NCBI GenBank assembly: GCA_010909165.1
Contig: VJWM01000019.1
Span: 1,054,001-1,118,000, forward strand
Direction of reading: 5' to 3'
DNA length: 64,000 nt
Source of the DNA: Anthoceros angustus
Taxonomy: Eukaryota; Streptophyta; Anthocerotopsida; Anthocerotales; Anthocerotaceae
Translations under genes and position numbers: made by a program
In this document: one piece after another, positions 32,193 to 44,491 of the stretch
Numbering within the stretch: position 1 is the first letter of the stretch
Layout of the letters: each line of letters opens with the position of its first letter
The notes under the pieces: generated by a model
What the model was told of the DNA's origin: nothing
The model's database searches: none
The model's input: only the letters and a program-made list of their open reading frames with translations

Positions 32193-35100
32193 TGCGTGGC
32201 GAGACTTCTTGATGGACGGTAGCGCACAATCCGTGTCGTTGTAGGAAGAAGTCCGTTCCCAAGGGAATGATAGGCGTTTAGCGTTTGGTGATTCTTACCG
32301 TCCTTAGCGCTCGTTGTCTCGGCACACACACATACTCTAACTACTCACGTTCACCGTACGGGCCGGTATGGCCAAGCGTTTAAGGACCCGTTCGCGTCCG
32401 TATCGTTCACATACATCCTTCACGCATCGGTCCTTTCCTCTCCTCTCACGCTACACTCTTGATCTTAGAAAAAAGCGCGGATTCTGTGATCCGGACCTCC
32501 TCCGTCGTTCAGGGCCTCTCGTCCGGGCTCTACACGCCCTCCGGGTTCCTCGGCTCAGCGTTCAGTCCGTTCGGTGTCGGACGCGGCTCGAACGAGCACG
32601 GATCACCGATCACCCTTCCACACACCACAGCGTTAAGTCCGTCACGGGACCTTGATCAATCTCCCGGGGCACCTTTCGTGACTCGGGACTCACGTTAGCA
32701 AGAAGACTCACAAAGTGCACAGCAGCATCAACACCAAGAAAGATGCTTTACTAGGGACCTCGGCCCTCTTATCTCTGCGCCCAGGTGGCGTCTTTATTAC
32801 CCCTATTACGGGCGTGCCATTTCGGTATACCTAATCGGCCGCCTACCACTATCCCTATCTCCTTCGCCATTGTGGTGGGAAGGTCACAGGCCCCGCCTCG
32901 GAATGGGTGGTCAATCCCCGTCAGGTTGTGGTGCAATCGGATGATCCGTGAGGCGGGGCCCTCCTCTCCCGGAATCACATCGAGGTTGGGCTCTGGCGGC
33001 GGTCGACAGCCGCCGTTACCACGGCGTCATCCTCCACAGCCCCTCACAGGTCCCTTGGGTGGGGCCACCTACTCGGCTCCCCTAAGCGTAAGTCGAAGGG
33101 GCTCCTCCTTCTTGCCGCCCGGTCCTCGAGGTCTGTCTCGACTCACAGACTTGAGTCGGCTTATTCACTCGGCCGGCTAGGTCAGGTCTCTGGGTCCGGA
33201 CCTCGGGGTCAGTTGTCAGTCCGGACTTGGTCGGACTTATTCGAGTCCGGACTTGGTCCGGACTTATTAGAGTCCGGACTTGGTCGGCCTCCCTCGGGGT
33301 CCGGACAAAGTCGGACTCCGGGTTTCCTCCCTCACGGGACTCCTCAGTGGCTCTCCTCGAAGTCCCTTGTTCCCGATCGCCCGTGGCTCCGTTGGCCCCT
33401 CCTTCCATGGTGAGGTGCGGGTGCACCTCGATCGCATCCGCGCTCCTCGTTCCTCCTCCGGTTGCTCCTCTCCGCGCTCCGTCATCTCAAAAGGGGCCAC
33501 TAGGGTCCTGTCTTTGTCCCGTGGCCTTCATCTCCTTGAGCCTTCCGGTCCGTCGTTTGCGGCGGCGTCGAGGCTTCTCGCCTTGAGGGCTCGGCGTGGT
33601 AATAGGCAAAGTCGAATCGACTTGTTGAATTGCCTCTTCCACGTGTGCGGGCACAATACTCCCTCGCCATAAGTGTTAGGTCGTGCTTTCGGCTTGTTGG
33701 GCCACCTCTCACCCGGTTGGCAGTTGGGCAGGCGTATCATGAGGCTACAAGGCGGCCTCGGTCACCTCCTGCATTGCAGCGCTCACTGCTCGGCTCCGTC
33801 GTTTCCTTCCATGCCGCCCGGCTTACCGCCATAGCGGCGTTCCCTTCCGCCTTTCGGTGGACCGGCTTCTTTTACGCTTCCGGTGCTCGCGCTCCTCCGT
33901 TCATTACGGCCTTTAGCTCGCGGCTCCTCTCATATACCTCCGTCCAGACTCGGGACTTCCTCCAGCTCGCCATGGCAGCAGCGTCCAACTCCTTGGATAG
34001 TCGCGATTTTCCTCCGTCTTGACGGGCGGGCACTCTTTTGTGCTCGAGGTCGTGGATTCTCTCGTTGAGAATCACTGCTTTCAAGCGCATCTTGGGTTGT
34101 AGCTCAGTGTCCTTCTTTGTCCTCCATCTGCTGCCTCCTTCTACCTCCTGCTTGTGCCGGAGATCCCTATCTCCCGAGTCTTGGCCTCCACTCCACTCCA
34201 TAGCACTTTGTCACGGCCTTGAGTTAGCCTCATTTTCTCTCTCCACCGGTTCGATCACGTGCATGTGATCCGGTCGCTCTTTTGCATGACTTCCGCTCGC
34301 CGCCTTTACGGGCCTCGCCCACTTGGCGCTGCTCTGGCAGACGCCTCCGCCCGGTCGAGCTCTCTGCCCGGGCCTCTTCCGCCTCTGCTGCGCTTCCCTC
34401 TTACTGCAAGGTCCTCCGCGCTTGGGCCTCGAGCTTGCTTGTGACGCCGGTGAAGAACCTTAACCAGTCTGTGAACGCCGGGCCTCGCTCCGCCACCCGG
34501 CGTTTCCCTTCCTCGATCGGCGAGGGACTCCGCCTTTCCTTTGCCTCGGCCGCCTTCACTTGCTCTTGGGTTCCACCATCCTCCTCGGGTGGCCTCCACT
34601 TCCACAGGTCTTCTCCATGTACCAGAGACCCCAAAGCATTCCGTCCATGGCGGTAGCAGGACTTCGCCGTGTTTCTTCCACGGCCTGAGTGAGGCCCCCA
34701 CAAAGTCCGTAGTGGGGCCGGCATTTCTCGATCCATGAGGACCTCCATACCCGTCCGGGAGTAAGTGGGTTCTCGGACCTAATCGGGACCCTCGGGTCAC
34801 AGTGGTGTCAGTCTCACCCTCTTGGCCCTCTTGGCCTCTAACTCCTTTGTGCCCTCTTTCTCCACAGGGCTCGGAGGTGAGGGGGTCGGGAGCAAGCTCT
34901 TTTGCCCCTTCACAGCCGGGGCAGGCCGGCTCGAGGTGGGCTGCCGGTGACCTCCTGCTCCTTGGGCCACGTCCCTTCTGCCCTCCTTACGCCTCTTGAC
35001 CTCTTGCCACTCCGTGGGGGTAAAGTCTGCCAGGTCTTTGCGTTGGTAAGCGGCACCGTCTTCCGCCTCTTGACTCCCGAGTTCGTCGGGGCTCGGCCGT

Positions 35101-36629
35101 CGTGGTTGTTGGCTGCATTGCCGGTGCGGGCCAGCGCCCTCCGCATCGGCTCCCTCACTGTCGGGCTCGGAGGGCACCAAAAGGAGGAAGGGAATCGCCT
35201 CCCAAACTTCCACAGGTGGTGAGGGGTTCGCTCAGGGCGTATGGAGTCAGGAATCCCTCGTCGTCCTCCCGAGTCCGCTTGGTCTTGAAGGGCGACCCCC
35301 ACCTCAGGCGCCCCTTGCACGCTCTACTTGGCGGGGCCTCCGGCCCCTTGGGGCGCCCGCTCAAGCTCTCCCTCCTTGAGCTCGAAATGTCCCCATACAT
35401 GAATCGGTGTAGTTGATGAGGCTTCTCGCTCCTTAGCTTGCGTGCCTCGGCGCAGGCGAAGATAATCCTTCCCAGTCCGCTCTCTTCCCTTGGGCGCATG
35501 CGAGAATACCAGGTTATCACCAAGGTGATCCACCTTGGTGGCGAGTTCAATGGACAATGATCCGGGCTCCTTACTCGGTATCCGGCGGATCGGATATCAA
35601 CCATCCGTTGGTTGTCCTGCGTTCGAGCCTCGCATCGCGTGGGCGGCCCTATCTTCCGCCTTAAGGGGCTCGGCACGCCCCTTCTTCCTCCTTGGGCGGT
35701 TGTAGGCCATCCTCGGGACCTCAAGGTCCATCGCCTCGGGTCCTCCGGAGGTTCTTGGATCGGACCTCCTTGTTGATCGCCCGGCATCTTGGGCAAACTC
35801 CGGACTAGAGTAGCGTTGTCAAAGGTCGAGACCATTTGGAATCATGCCACTCTGCACCAATTCCCTGCTTCCTCCGGCCGGGGCCGAAGTCCGGATAGCG
35901 CGGGTCACAATGTTGCGCTCCACGAGGTCCATGGCTCCCGGACTTTCCGTCGGCTTTTGGGTGCCATTGCTTTCTCCTCCTCTTGTTCTTTGTGGCTGGC
36001 GCGGGTCGGGCGATGTTCCTCCCGGCGCGTTCGTGCTCCAACCTGATGCGCCACGCTCTGGTGGCCCAAGAAAGCGCCCGAGCCGGATTGCGGGCGCAAG
36101 GCTATGAGGTATGCGGAGGCTGCGCGGCAGACCTCCCTCCTTGGCGCGCTTGTGGAAGTAAGCGCTGGGCGGGCGCCTCTTCGTTGTCCGTGCGCGAGTG
36201 CATGCGGCACTCGACCCCTGCTTCCCTGCGGCCTTCGCCGCGCGCGCCGCGGGCGTGAATACTCGGCCTCTGGCAGGTTACGGTCTGACCTCGCATGCCC
36301 GACCTCCACTCGGGGCCGTCCACGTGGCGCCGCCTGCATCCTCACGCCTCCGCTCCTGGGTTACTTTCACTGGCGTACTTATCCTATTTTGACACAGGTG
36401 GGTTCGGACTTATCCGTTACTCCGTAGTCGGAGCTTGCCATAGTGATGGGGGTCCGTTGTTCACTCCAGTCGGAGTATACTCCGGAGCCTCGTCCGGCGC
36501 TACCCCAATTTTATTCCTCCTTTTGCCTTATTTATCCTTCAATCCTAAAAAGCGAAACCCTACTTATTTCTTAACTCCCGAAGTGCATAGCCCACATACT
36601 CCCTTCTCATCATTGGCGTCTCCGCCACA
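32193..36629 (-). repeat. 3' LTR (4.4 kb) of the long element
   Basis: Aligns along its whole length with 46937-51429. Landmarks are CCGTGTCGTTGTAGGAAGAA, GGCCGGTATGGCCAAGCG, short repeats of GTCCGGACTTGGTCCGGACT type (33205-33300) and CCAACCATCCG..GGTTGTCC near 35600. The end CTCCGCCACA is at 36629. The copies differ mostly by indels of 1-10 bp. Long frames within it (for example 35155-35835 minus) are not conserved in the sister LTR. Confidence 0.85.
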
Positions 36630-36836
36630 CTAAGCATGATACTTCTTCACCGCCACCCGTTTCACCCGGTGGGCAGCGACTCTCCATCTCGATTGAGCGG
36701 ACCCGTTGTCATATACTTGCACCACTTAGTGCGGACCCATCCATCTCGGTGAAGTTTGCACGGAAAATGCATGTGGCGACTATCATAAAGGAGGGCGGTC
36801 CCTTCCTTTACATACTCGATTCCGATCGGCGATCGT

Positions 36837-37880
36837 GCCAAATCTTTGTTGGTTTTGCACCAAGCATCTTCGTGAGCTTCTTCCACTGTCCTGTGTCTTG
36901 AACAAACCCCAAGAGTCGCTCGGTGGCTTTCCTCTTCGTCTCCCTTCCATCATTACTCGAAAAGTGGGCACTTCAAACTCGGCATTACGGGAGAGTGTCA
37001 GTAGGTCAAGTAAGGGTCCGTTGTGTGGTCACCTTCTCTGCTGTCGGGCATACAGTGCGGATGGCGACTTGGTATCCCGATCATGGGCGTAGTTCCTGTG
37101 AGTTTATTGAATCCTGCGGATGAGCCCATTTGTCTTCTCTGTCGCCCATTGGCCTTAGGATTGTAGGGTGCCGTCTTGCGATGATTGATGCGAAATACTC
37201 CGTCATGGCGGCCACCACATCATTAAGGAAATGGGTTCCCCTATCACTTACCAAGCGGCGGACATCCGAGGGTTATGATGTTCTCGTCAGAATTTGGCCA
37301 CGGTATTTGCGAGTCCGTTCTTGTCGCCGCCTCTACCCACACAGTGCGATGGTCGTTGCCACGGGATGTATCTCCTTTGTGTGTGTCTTGTCGTGGTGTA
37401 TGGGTCCAACAAAGTCAATACCCACTTTTGAAGGTGCGATTGCCAATATCGGTACTAGCGGCCTTTGTGTCGTCGGGGTTGGCTTTCCGATCCGACAAGC
37501 ATCACACTTCTTCTGGCGGTGGGTGTCCCCATACATTGTTGGCCAGTATCCGCTTCAAAATCTTTTGGTGGTGACTGTCTTTGCGTAGTGTCCACCCCAA
37601 TCCTTGTGCATTCCCTTGGCTCTGTCCCTGCGGTTGCAAGTACCTTCGTTCTACTCCGTCAGGCCCTAATTTGAACACACCCGTTGTACATTACGAAGGG
37701 TCGAGCATAGTGCACGAATGCCTCCCTTCACGTGATTTTCGGGAGCTCCATTCCCAGTACCGCTCTATTTCTTCGTGAGGTCGGACGACCATGGCGGACC
37801 CTCCTTCTCACTTCTAAGGCTGCCGATTCTCGTAGCTTGGGGTTGATTGGTCGGCTCCTCGGTTGTACTTTACAACCAAC
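36837..37880 (-). pseudogene. Integrase of the long element, copy 1
   Basis: The minus strand gives MYGDTHRQKKCDACRIGKPT (zinc-binding CxxC), TTQRPLVPI and VGIDFVGPI, then in other frames HFLNDVVAAMTEYF and ILNKLT. These follow Ty3/Gypsy integrase from the HHCC module through the core. Several frameshifts are present. The upstream side ends at the TIR-element boundary at 37881. Confidence 0.82.
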
Positions 37881-38334
37881 CCTACTAGAAAGGGCAGCCT
37901 ATGTTACGATCGTTGTTGCAATTTTATGTTACACTTCTAACTTGCAACATCATTTGAGGCTTAGTATTGAGTTTGTCGTTTCTTTCCCCAAGTGGGCCTA
38001 CAATCTTAACGAACTGGCTCTCTCTCCTACCACTTCACCCTCTTAACTACATCCCTCTCTCATACGCATTGTTTATGAATTCCCTCATGCAATTGCAACA
38101 TATGGTAACAGGACCCTCTCTCTCTTCTCTCCTCCCCATCTTTATTACACCCCATTGGGAGTACAATTAGTTAATGTTTTTCCTAGCGCTCTTCTTTGCA
38201 CTCTCTCTTCACAACTATTTGTTAATGGTGCCCAGACACGAATATCACATGCCATTAAGTCACCTTTAAAGGTGACCTAAACATAATATTTAACCTATGT
38301 CTAAGTTCGTGGGTCGAGGCTCACTCTATGTTCG

Positions 38335-38700
38335 GAGGCAAGGAGAAGGAGAGAGGAGGAAGGGAGGGAGGAAGGGGGAGGAGGAAGGAGGCAAGGAGGA
38401 AAGGAGAGGGATGAGGTAGAGGAGGAGGAGGAGTAGGAGGAGGAGGAGGAGGAGAGGAGGAGGAAGGGAGGCAATGAGGAAAGGGGAGAGGGATCGAGGT
38501 AGAGGAGGAGGAGGAGGAGGAGGAGGAGGAGGAGGAGGGAGGAGGAGGAGAGGAGGCGAGAAAAGGGGCAGGAGCGGGGGGAGATTATAAGGAGGAGGAG
38601 GGGAAGATGGAAAGAGAGGAGCAAGAGAGGAGGAAGAGGAGGGGAGAGGGAAAGAAGAGGAGGGTAGATGGGAAGGAGGAGGAGGGGAGAGGGAAGGAAG
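38335..38700 (+). repeat. (GGA)n / (GAGGA)n tract 1
   Basis: Purine-rich tract of GGA, GGGA and GGCAAGGA units on the + strand. Mirror-like purine runs of this kind can form triplexes. Pro/Ser/Leu-rich frames on the minus strand are artefacts. Confidence 0.93.
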
Positions 38701-38824
38701 AGGCCCGTTCCATGCTGTGATTTCAAGTAAAGACCCGTTCAAGATTTCTAGTCTCAATTTTTCCCATGATGGTAATGTGACATGGCGTGGTGACGGATGG
38801 TGGCAGGCGGGATCACGTGTACAC

Positions 38825-39620
38825 CCAAATCTTTTGGTTTTGCACCAAGCATCTTGGTGAGCTTCTTCACATCCTGTGTCTTTGCACAAACCCCAAAGTC
38901 GCTCGGTGGCTTTCCTCTTACATGTCTCCTTCCATCATTACTCGAAAAGTGGGCACTTCAAACTCATTACGGGAGGTGTCGTAGGTCAAGTAAGGGTCCG
39001 TTGTGTGGTCACCTTCTCTGTGTCGGGCAGGTCACGGATGGCTTAGTATCGATCATGGGCGTAGTTCCTGTGAGTTTATTGAGAATCCTGCGGATGAGCC
39101 CATTTGTCTTCTCTGTCCCCATTGGCCTTAGGATTGTAGGGTCGTCTTGCGATGATTGATGCGAAATACTCCGTCATGGCGGCCACCACATCATTAAAAT
39201 GGGTTCCCCTATCACTTACCAAGCTGCGGGCGTCCGGGTTATGATGTTCTCGAAATTTGGCCCGGTATTTGCGAGTCCGTTCTTGTCGCCGCCTCTACCC
39301 ACACAGTGCGATGGTCGTTGCCACGGGATGTATCTCCTTTGTGTGTGTCTTGTCGTGTGTATGGGTCCAACAAAGTCAATACCCACTTTTGAAAGGTGCG
39401 GTGCCAATATCGGTACTAGCGGCCCTTTATGTCGTCGGGGTTGGCTTTCCGATCCGTGACAAGCATCACACTTCTTCTAAGCGGTGGGTGTCCCCATACA
39501 TTGTTGGCCACGATCCGCTTCAAAATCTTTTGGTGGTGACTGTCTTAGTGTCCACCCCAATCCCTGCATTCCCTTGACGGTAGCTCCACCTCTCTGCAAG
39601 TACCTTCGTTCTACTCGTCA
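38825..39620 (-). pseudogene. Integrase of the long element, copy 2
   Basis: Same segment as 36837-37640, repeated by the tandem duplication. It keeps KVGIDFVGPI (minus, about 39365-39400) but has more small deletions than copy 1. Confidence 0.78.
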
Positions 39621-40312
39621 GGCTAATTTGAACACACACCGTTGTACATTACGAAGGGTCGAGCATAGTGCGAATGCCTCCCTCATCCACGAGTGATTTT
39701 GAAGCTCCATTCCCAGGTACGCTCTATTTCTTCGTGGGTCGGACGGCGAGACCCTCCCTTCTCCGCTTACACTAAGGCTGCCGGTTCTCGTAGCTTGGGG
39801 TTGGTGGTGGGCTCCTCGGTTGTACTTTTCTGCAGCAGCAAGTCCCTACTAGAAAGGGCAGCCTATGTTACGATCGTTGTTGCAATTTTATGTTACACTT
39901 CTAACTTGCAACATCATTTGGAGGCTTGGTATTAAGTTTGTCATTTCTTTCCCCAAGTGGGCCTACAATCTTAACACGAACGGCTCTCTCTCCTACCACT
40001 TCACCCTCTTAACTACATCCCTCTCTCATACGCATTGTTTATGAATTCCCTCATGCAATTGCAACATGACTGTAACAAGGACCCCTCTCTCTCTTCTCTC
40101 CCAGTCCCCATCTTTATTACACCCCATTGGTACAATTAGTTACTGTTTTTCATAGCGCTCTTCTTTGCACTCTCTTCACAACTATTTGTTAATGGTGCCC
40201 AGACATGAATATCACAGTAACATGCCCATTAACTGTCACCTTTAAAGGTGACCTAAACATAATATTATTTACCTATGTCTAAGTTCGTGGGTCCGAGGCT
40301 CACTCTGTGTTC

Positions 40313-40700
40313 GAGGCAAGGAGAAGGAGGGAGGGAGGGGAGAAGGGAGGGGAGGAAGAGGAGGGAGGAGGAAGGGAGGCAAGGAGGAAATAGGGGAGAG
40401 GATCGAGGAGAGAGGAGGAGGAGGAGTAGGAGGAGGAGGAGGAGGAGGAGGAGGGGAGGCAATGAGGAAAGGGGAGAGGGATCGAGGTAGAGGAGGAGGA
40501 GGAGGAGGAGGGAGGAGGAGGAGGAGGAGGAGGAGGAGGAGGGGAGAGGAAGGAGGAGGAGGACAGGAGGGGAGATTATAAGGAGGAGGAGGAAGATGGA
40601 AAGAAGAGGAGCAAGAGGAGGAGGGGAGGAAGGAAGAGGAGGGGAGGGAAAGAAGAGGAGGGTAGATGGAAGGAGGAGGAGGGGAGAGGGAAAGAAGAGG
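40313..40700 (+). repeat. (GGA)n tract 2
   Basis: Copy of tract 1 created by the 2-kb tandem duplication, with different array lengths of GGA runs. It is followed by the same CCCGTTCCATGCTGTGATTT segment. Confidence 0.93.
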
Positions 40701-40914
40701 CCCGTTCCATGCTGTGATTTCAAGTAAAGACCCGTTCAAGTGATTTCTAGTCTCAATTTTTCAGCGATGCGTAACTATGTGACATGACGTAGGTGACGGA
40801 TGGTGGCGGCGGGATCACGTGTACACCCAGATCTTGTACTTCCAATCTGTGATTTCCTCTCAAATTTTCAGCATTGCGTAACTAGCTAGTGTGATTTGAT
40901 GTTAGAAGGCGATA

Positions 40915-41310
40915 GGCAAGGAGGAAAGGGGGAGGATCCGAGGGATAAGGAGGAGGAGGAGGAGCGGAGAGTCAAGGAGGAAAGGGGAGAGGGATGAGGT
41001 AGAGGAGGAGGAGAGGAGGAGGGAGGAGGAGAGGAGGAGGAGGAGGAGGAGGAGGAGGAGGGAGGAGGAGGGAGGAGGAGGGAGGAGGAGGAGGAGGAGG
41101 AGAGGCAAGGAGGAAGGAGGGATGGAGGAGAGGAGGAGGAGGAGGGAGGAAGGAGGAGGAGGGAGGAAGGAGGAGGAGGAAGGAGGAGGGGAGAGGGAAA
41201 GGAGAGGAGGGGAGAGGATTTCAAGTAGAGGCCAATCCATGCTGTGATTTCAAGTAGAGACCCAATCCATGCTGTGATTTCAGTGAGACCCATTCCATGC
41301 TATGATTTCC
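40915..41310 (+). repeat. (GGA)n tract 3 and short CCATGCTGTGATTTC repeats
   Basis: A third purine tract (40915-41215) followed by three copies of CCAATCCATGCTGTGATTTC or a variant spaced about 33 bp (41230-41310). Confidence 0.88.
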
Positions 41311-41994
41311 AGTCTCAATTTTTTTGGTGATGCGTAACCGTGACATGATGTTGGTGAAGGGATGGTGGCGGGATCACGTGTAGGCCATAGCGGATCTTGT
41401 ACTTGCAGCATTGCAAGGTCAAGGCCAAGACCTGTTCCAATGCGTGATTTCCTCTCAAATTTTCTTCATTTGTAACTAGCTAGTGTGATTTGATGTTAGA
41501 GAAGCGATAGTAGCATGGCGGGGTGTCTCATGTACAATGTACGCAAGTAGTTGCAAGGTCGGGCCAAGACCCATTCCATCTTTGTTATTTCTTATCTCAA
41601 ATTTTCAGCGATGCGTAACCGGGTATGATGTGAAGTTAGGGAAGGCGTGGAAGAAGGCGAGAGGAGGATAGAGTGGAGCAACCCAGCAGCCATGGTGGGG
41701 CAAGGGCAAAAGGCATGCCGGACATGAGGCGGTTGTCTAGGGGAGAGAGAAGGAGGGAGGACTTGGAGCCAAACAACCCCAGAGGCGCATAAGCAAACAT
41801 GGGTCCAACACAAACTCGTAGGCACAAAAGGCAGCAATGCTCAAGGACAAACTAGTAAAGCGATGGACGTGGTGTAAGTATATGCGTTATCCGTGTGGCG
41901 TATATGCTTATTTTATATAAAATAGAATATGACCATATATCCAGAAATTACCATATAGTATATGTTACCATGAACAATACGTGTATTTTACAAG

Positions 41995-42479
41995 AATGTA
42001 TTCATACATATATTTTTATATATGTGTATTCATACAGTATCGGTGGGAACTACTAAGTAAAACTAGGTATTCCATAGGGTAATAGTAGTAAAAAGAAGGT
42101 AGATGGGGAGGAGGTTCGGTACCAAGCTGCAAAATTGTAACAAGAGACGATGTAACACTTTGGTTGTTGCAATTATGTTGAAATTTTGAGAGGGACACAA
42201 ACCACCTCTCACTACATTGCAACATAATTGCAACAAAGAATGTATTCATACATGTATTTTTATATATGTGTATTCATACAGTATCGGTGGGAACTACTAA
42301 GTAAAACTAGGTATTCCATAGGGTAATAGTAGTAAAAAAGGTAGATGGGGAGGAGGTTCGGTACCAAGCTGCAAAATTGTAACAAGAGGCGATGTAACAC
42401 TTTGGTTGTTGCAATTATGTTGAAATTTTGAGAGGGACACAAACCACCTCTCACTACATTTAACATAATTGCAACAAAC
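41995..42479. repeat. 244-bp tandem duplication
   Basis: Copy 1 41995-42238 and copy 2 42239-42479 are nearly identical, starting AATGTATTCATACAT and ending CATAATTGCAACAAA. The high identity marks a recent event in the subterminal part of the TIR element. Confidence 0.93.
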
Positions 42480-42699
42480 TATAATAGTAACAAGGTGGAG
42501 GTTGGTTTCCAAACCTAGCGTAAAGGGGTCCCAAAGTGTAACGACCCCAGATTTTATAATTAAAAAGGGGTCCAAATCTTAACATAAGTGTAACATAGCG
42601 CCTTTTCTAGTAGGGTGCAATGTCTCGTCAGGAGCATCTTCACAGTCTCCGACACACCTGCTTTTCAATCGTGAGAAATCGCATTTAGTCTTGCTCCCT

Positions 42700-42955
42700 T
42701 GTCTTGTTTCCACTTGACGTGAACTCCTGCGGCAACAATATCCACCTTGCTATCCGTCCGGACGGGTCCGCCTTATTCACCGGATGCTTGACAAAGTGGT
42801 CTACATAGAACACAAACTCCACAGGTAGCGGTAGTGTCGAATTTCTTGGACGCATACCATACCCGTGCTTGGCGCTGTTGTATCGTTCGCGTGGGTGACG
42901 CCGTCCGGTAGTATACGGGATAATCCCTTCGCTTGTCGTCCTTCCGGCTCGGCAC
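42700..42955 (-). pseudogene. RNase H remnant of the long element
   Basis: Minus strand: DYPVYYRTAS, RVWYASKKFD, then in another frame NKADPSGRIARWILL and QEFTSS. This corresponds to the end of RNase H in Ty3/Gypsy pol (VYYAS, YAVKKFR, GRLARWML in relatives). It is frameshifted. Confidence 0.75.
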
Positions 42956-43297
42956 TACTCCGATAGCAAAGCGGACACATCTACATACACATGAAATTTC
43001 TTGCTCGATCCGGTCCTCTTAGGCAGTGCGCTTACCAGGTGTTACATCCGAAGGCCTCCTCTCGCTCCACCGGGTGTCCAAACCTCCTCCTTCCCGGATT
43101 ACATCAACTTAGCGCCCTCTTAGCAAAGTCCTTAATAAACCGCGGTAGTATCCCACCATTCCGAAACCTCTCGGCTCCTTTAGGTTCGTCGGTGGAGGCG
43201 GATGACCGGACCTTGTCTGGTCCACCTCGATTCTCCGACACCCGATGTCGACAAGATTCCCTCCGTCATTCCAAAGTAGCATTTCTCGGGTGTAGGC

Positions 43298-43819
43298 TCA
43301 ATTGAGTCTCCGGCGCTCAAGCACCTTCTTAGATGCCCAAGGTGTTTGTCCTGCTCCCCATGCACACAAAATCATCCAGAATATCTCCATGAAGTCCCTC
43401 GAAGTCACGCAGGCGTTGGTCACCATACGCATGAGCGACCACAGGCGCTCGGTCATCCCAAAGGCACTTCTCTTGTAGGCAAGCGTACCCCACTCGTAGT
43501 GAAGGTCGTCTTGTCGGTCAAACTCCCTTAGGTGCAATTGGTTATATCCGGAGTAGCCATCCGAGGAAGGAGTAAGTAGTCCGTCCACCACCTTGTCCAA
43601 AATGTCGTCTGAATGGCATCGGAAGTGGTCCTTCTCCGTTCTTGCGTTGAGCTTCCTCAATCTTGGCATACCCGAATTTGTCTGGGAACCACCACAATCG
43701 CGACCCACTCGGGACGATGGGGAAAATGATGTCTGCCTCCGGTACTTATCAAGGACCTCCTTCACCTTGATCGAATACTTGGGGTTGAGCTTGTATTGTC
43801 GGATTGGTGGCACGCTCAC
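43298..43819 (-). pseudogene. Reverse transcriptase remnant of the long element
   Basis: The minus frame contains QYKLNPKYSIKVKEVLDKY, LRKLNARTEKDHF, DILDKVVDGL, DGYSGYNQLHL, EWGTLAYKRSAFGMT and DFMEIF. The catalytic box is shifted: one base is missing before the Leu-Asp-Asp-Phe codons near 43368-43380. The order and spacing match RT fingers to palm. Confidence 0.85.
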
Positions 43820-44491
43820 GGCTTCAAATCGATCTTATGCTCCCACTTCTTGAATGCCCTTCATGTCCGTGACCTTGAAGGCGAACACCTCATAAAACTC
43901 CCCGGTTGCTTTAGTCCTTCCTTGGTCCGGCATGCCTTTCTTAAACTTGAATTTGCTGGCGGACCTCCACTTCTTCCACGTCGTCCGGGTTCACCGTCTC
44001 CGTTCTCGCCTCGCTGCGTCCAAACCCCTCGTCCTCCTCTCGGGGATCGTCCTCTCGCATCCCCATTCTCAAGAGCTCGGAGGTGAATCGTGTTACTCCT
44101 TGATGTCCGCTTTTCCTTGGTCCGACTCTTGTTGTCTCCCCTTGTCTTTGGTCCGACCTCCTCTTCACTTCCTTCCTCCGGCCCGTTGTGGCGTTTACTC
44201 GAAAACAATCAATCACTTCGCGCCAAAGGCATCCCGTAGTCCATCTCCTCCTCGGACCCGGCGGATCTTGGCGAAAAGTCGCCTCCTCGGAACTATCTTG
44301 TTTCGCCCGATTAAGTCCTCCGGTATATACCGGTAGTGCTCACGGTTTCCCACAATAGGTGTCCTTGCTCCGGTGATAGCAACCCTCCCTTCTCGCACCT
44401 TAGGGTCCCGGTCCACCGGCTTGAAGTGAATCTCCTTCCTTCCAAAGTGTAGCTGCAGGCCAACCCGGCCATGGCCGCCCCACCTCATACC

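Larger units (their letters stand above)
36837..40820. repeat. ~1.99-kb tandem duplication across integrase and TIR-element boundary
   Basis: Copy 1 is 36837-38824 and copy 2 is 38825-about 40820. Each runs from CAAATCTT(T/G)..GGTTTTGCACCAAGC in integrase, across CCCTACTAGAAAGGGC, through AACTACATCCCTCTCTCATA, to a GGA-rich tract and GGGATCACGTGTACACCCA. The junction shares the short homology AATCTT. Because the unit spans both elements, the duplication occurred after the TIR element inserted. Confidence 0.85.
37881..42617. mobile_element. CACTA-like TIR element nested in the long retrotransposon
   Basis: The left end ACCCTACTAGAAAGGGC..CTATGTTAC (37881) is mirrored at the right by GTAACATAGCGCCTTTTCTAGTAGGGT (about 42591-42618). 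CCCTACTAGAAA resembles the CACTACAAGAAA ends of CACTA transposons. Many subterminal TGTAAC/TTGCAAC motifs near both ends (37910-37950, 42140-42480) also fit. No transposase is seen; the interior is GGA-rich repeats and short duplications. It splits pol between RNase H (42.7 kb) and integrase (37.9 kb). A second left end at 39845 results from the tandem duplication. The 3-bp target duplication is not clear, so the class is provisional. Confidence 0.62.

Noticed and set aside
35155-35835. 226-codon minus frame in the long LTR
   Set aside because: Not conserved in 49597-50567, which is broken differently; a GC-rich chance frame.
38301-38889. Pro/Ser/Leu-rich frames resembling extensins
   Set aside because: Antisense of the GGA tract; the same happens in tracts 2 and 3.
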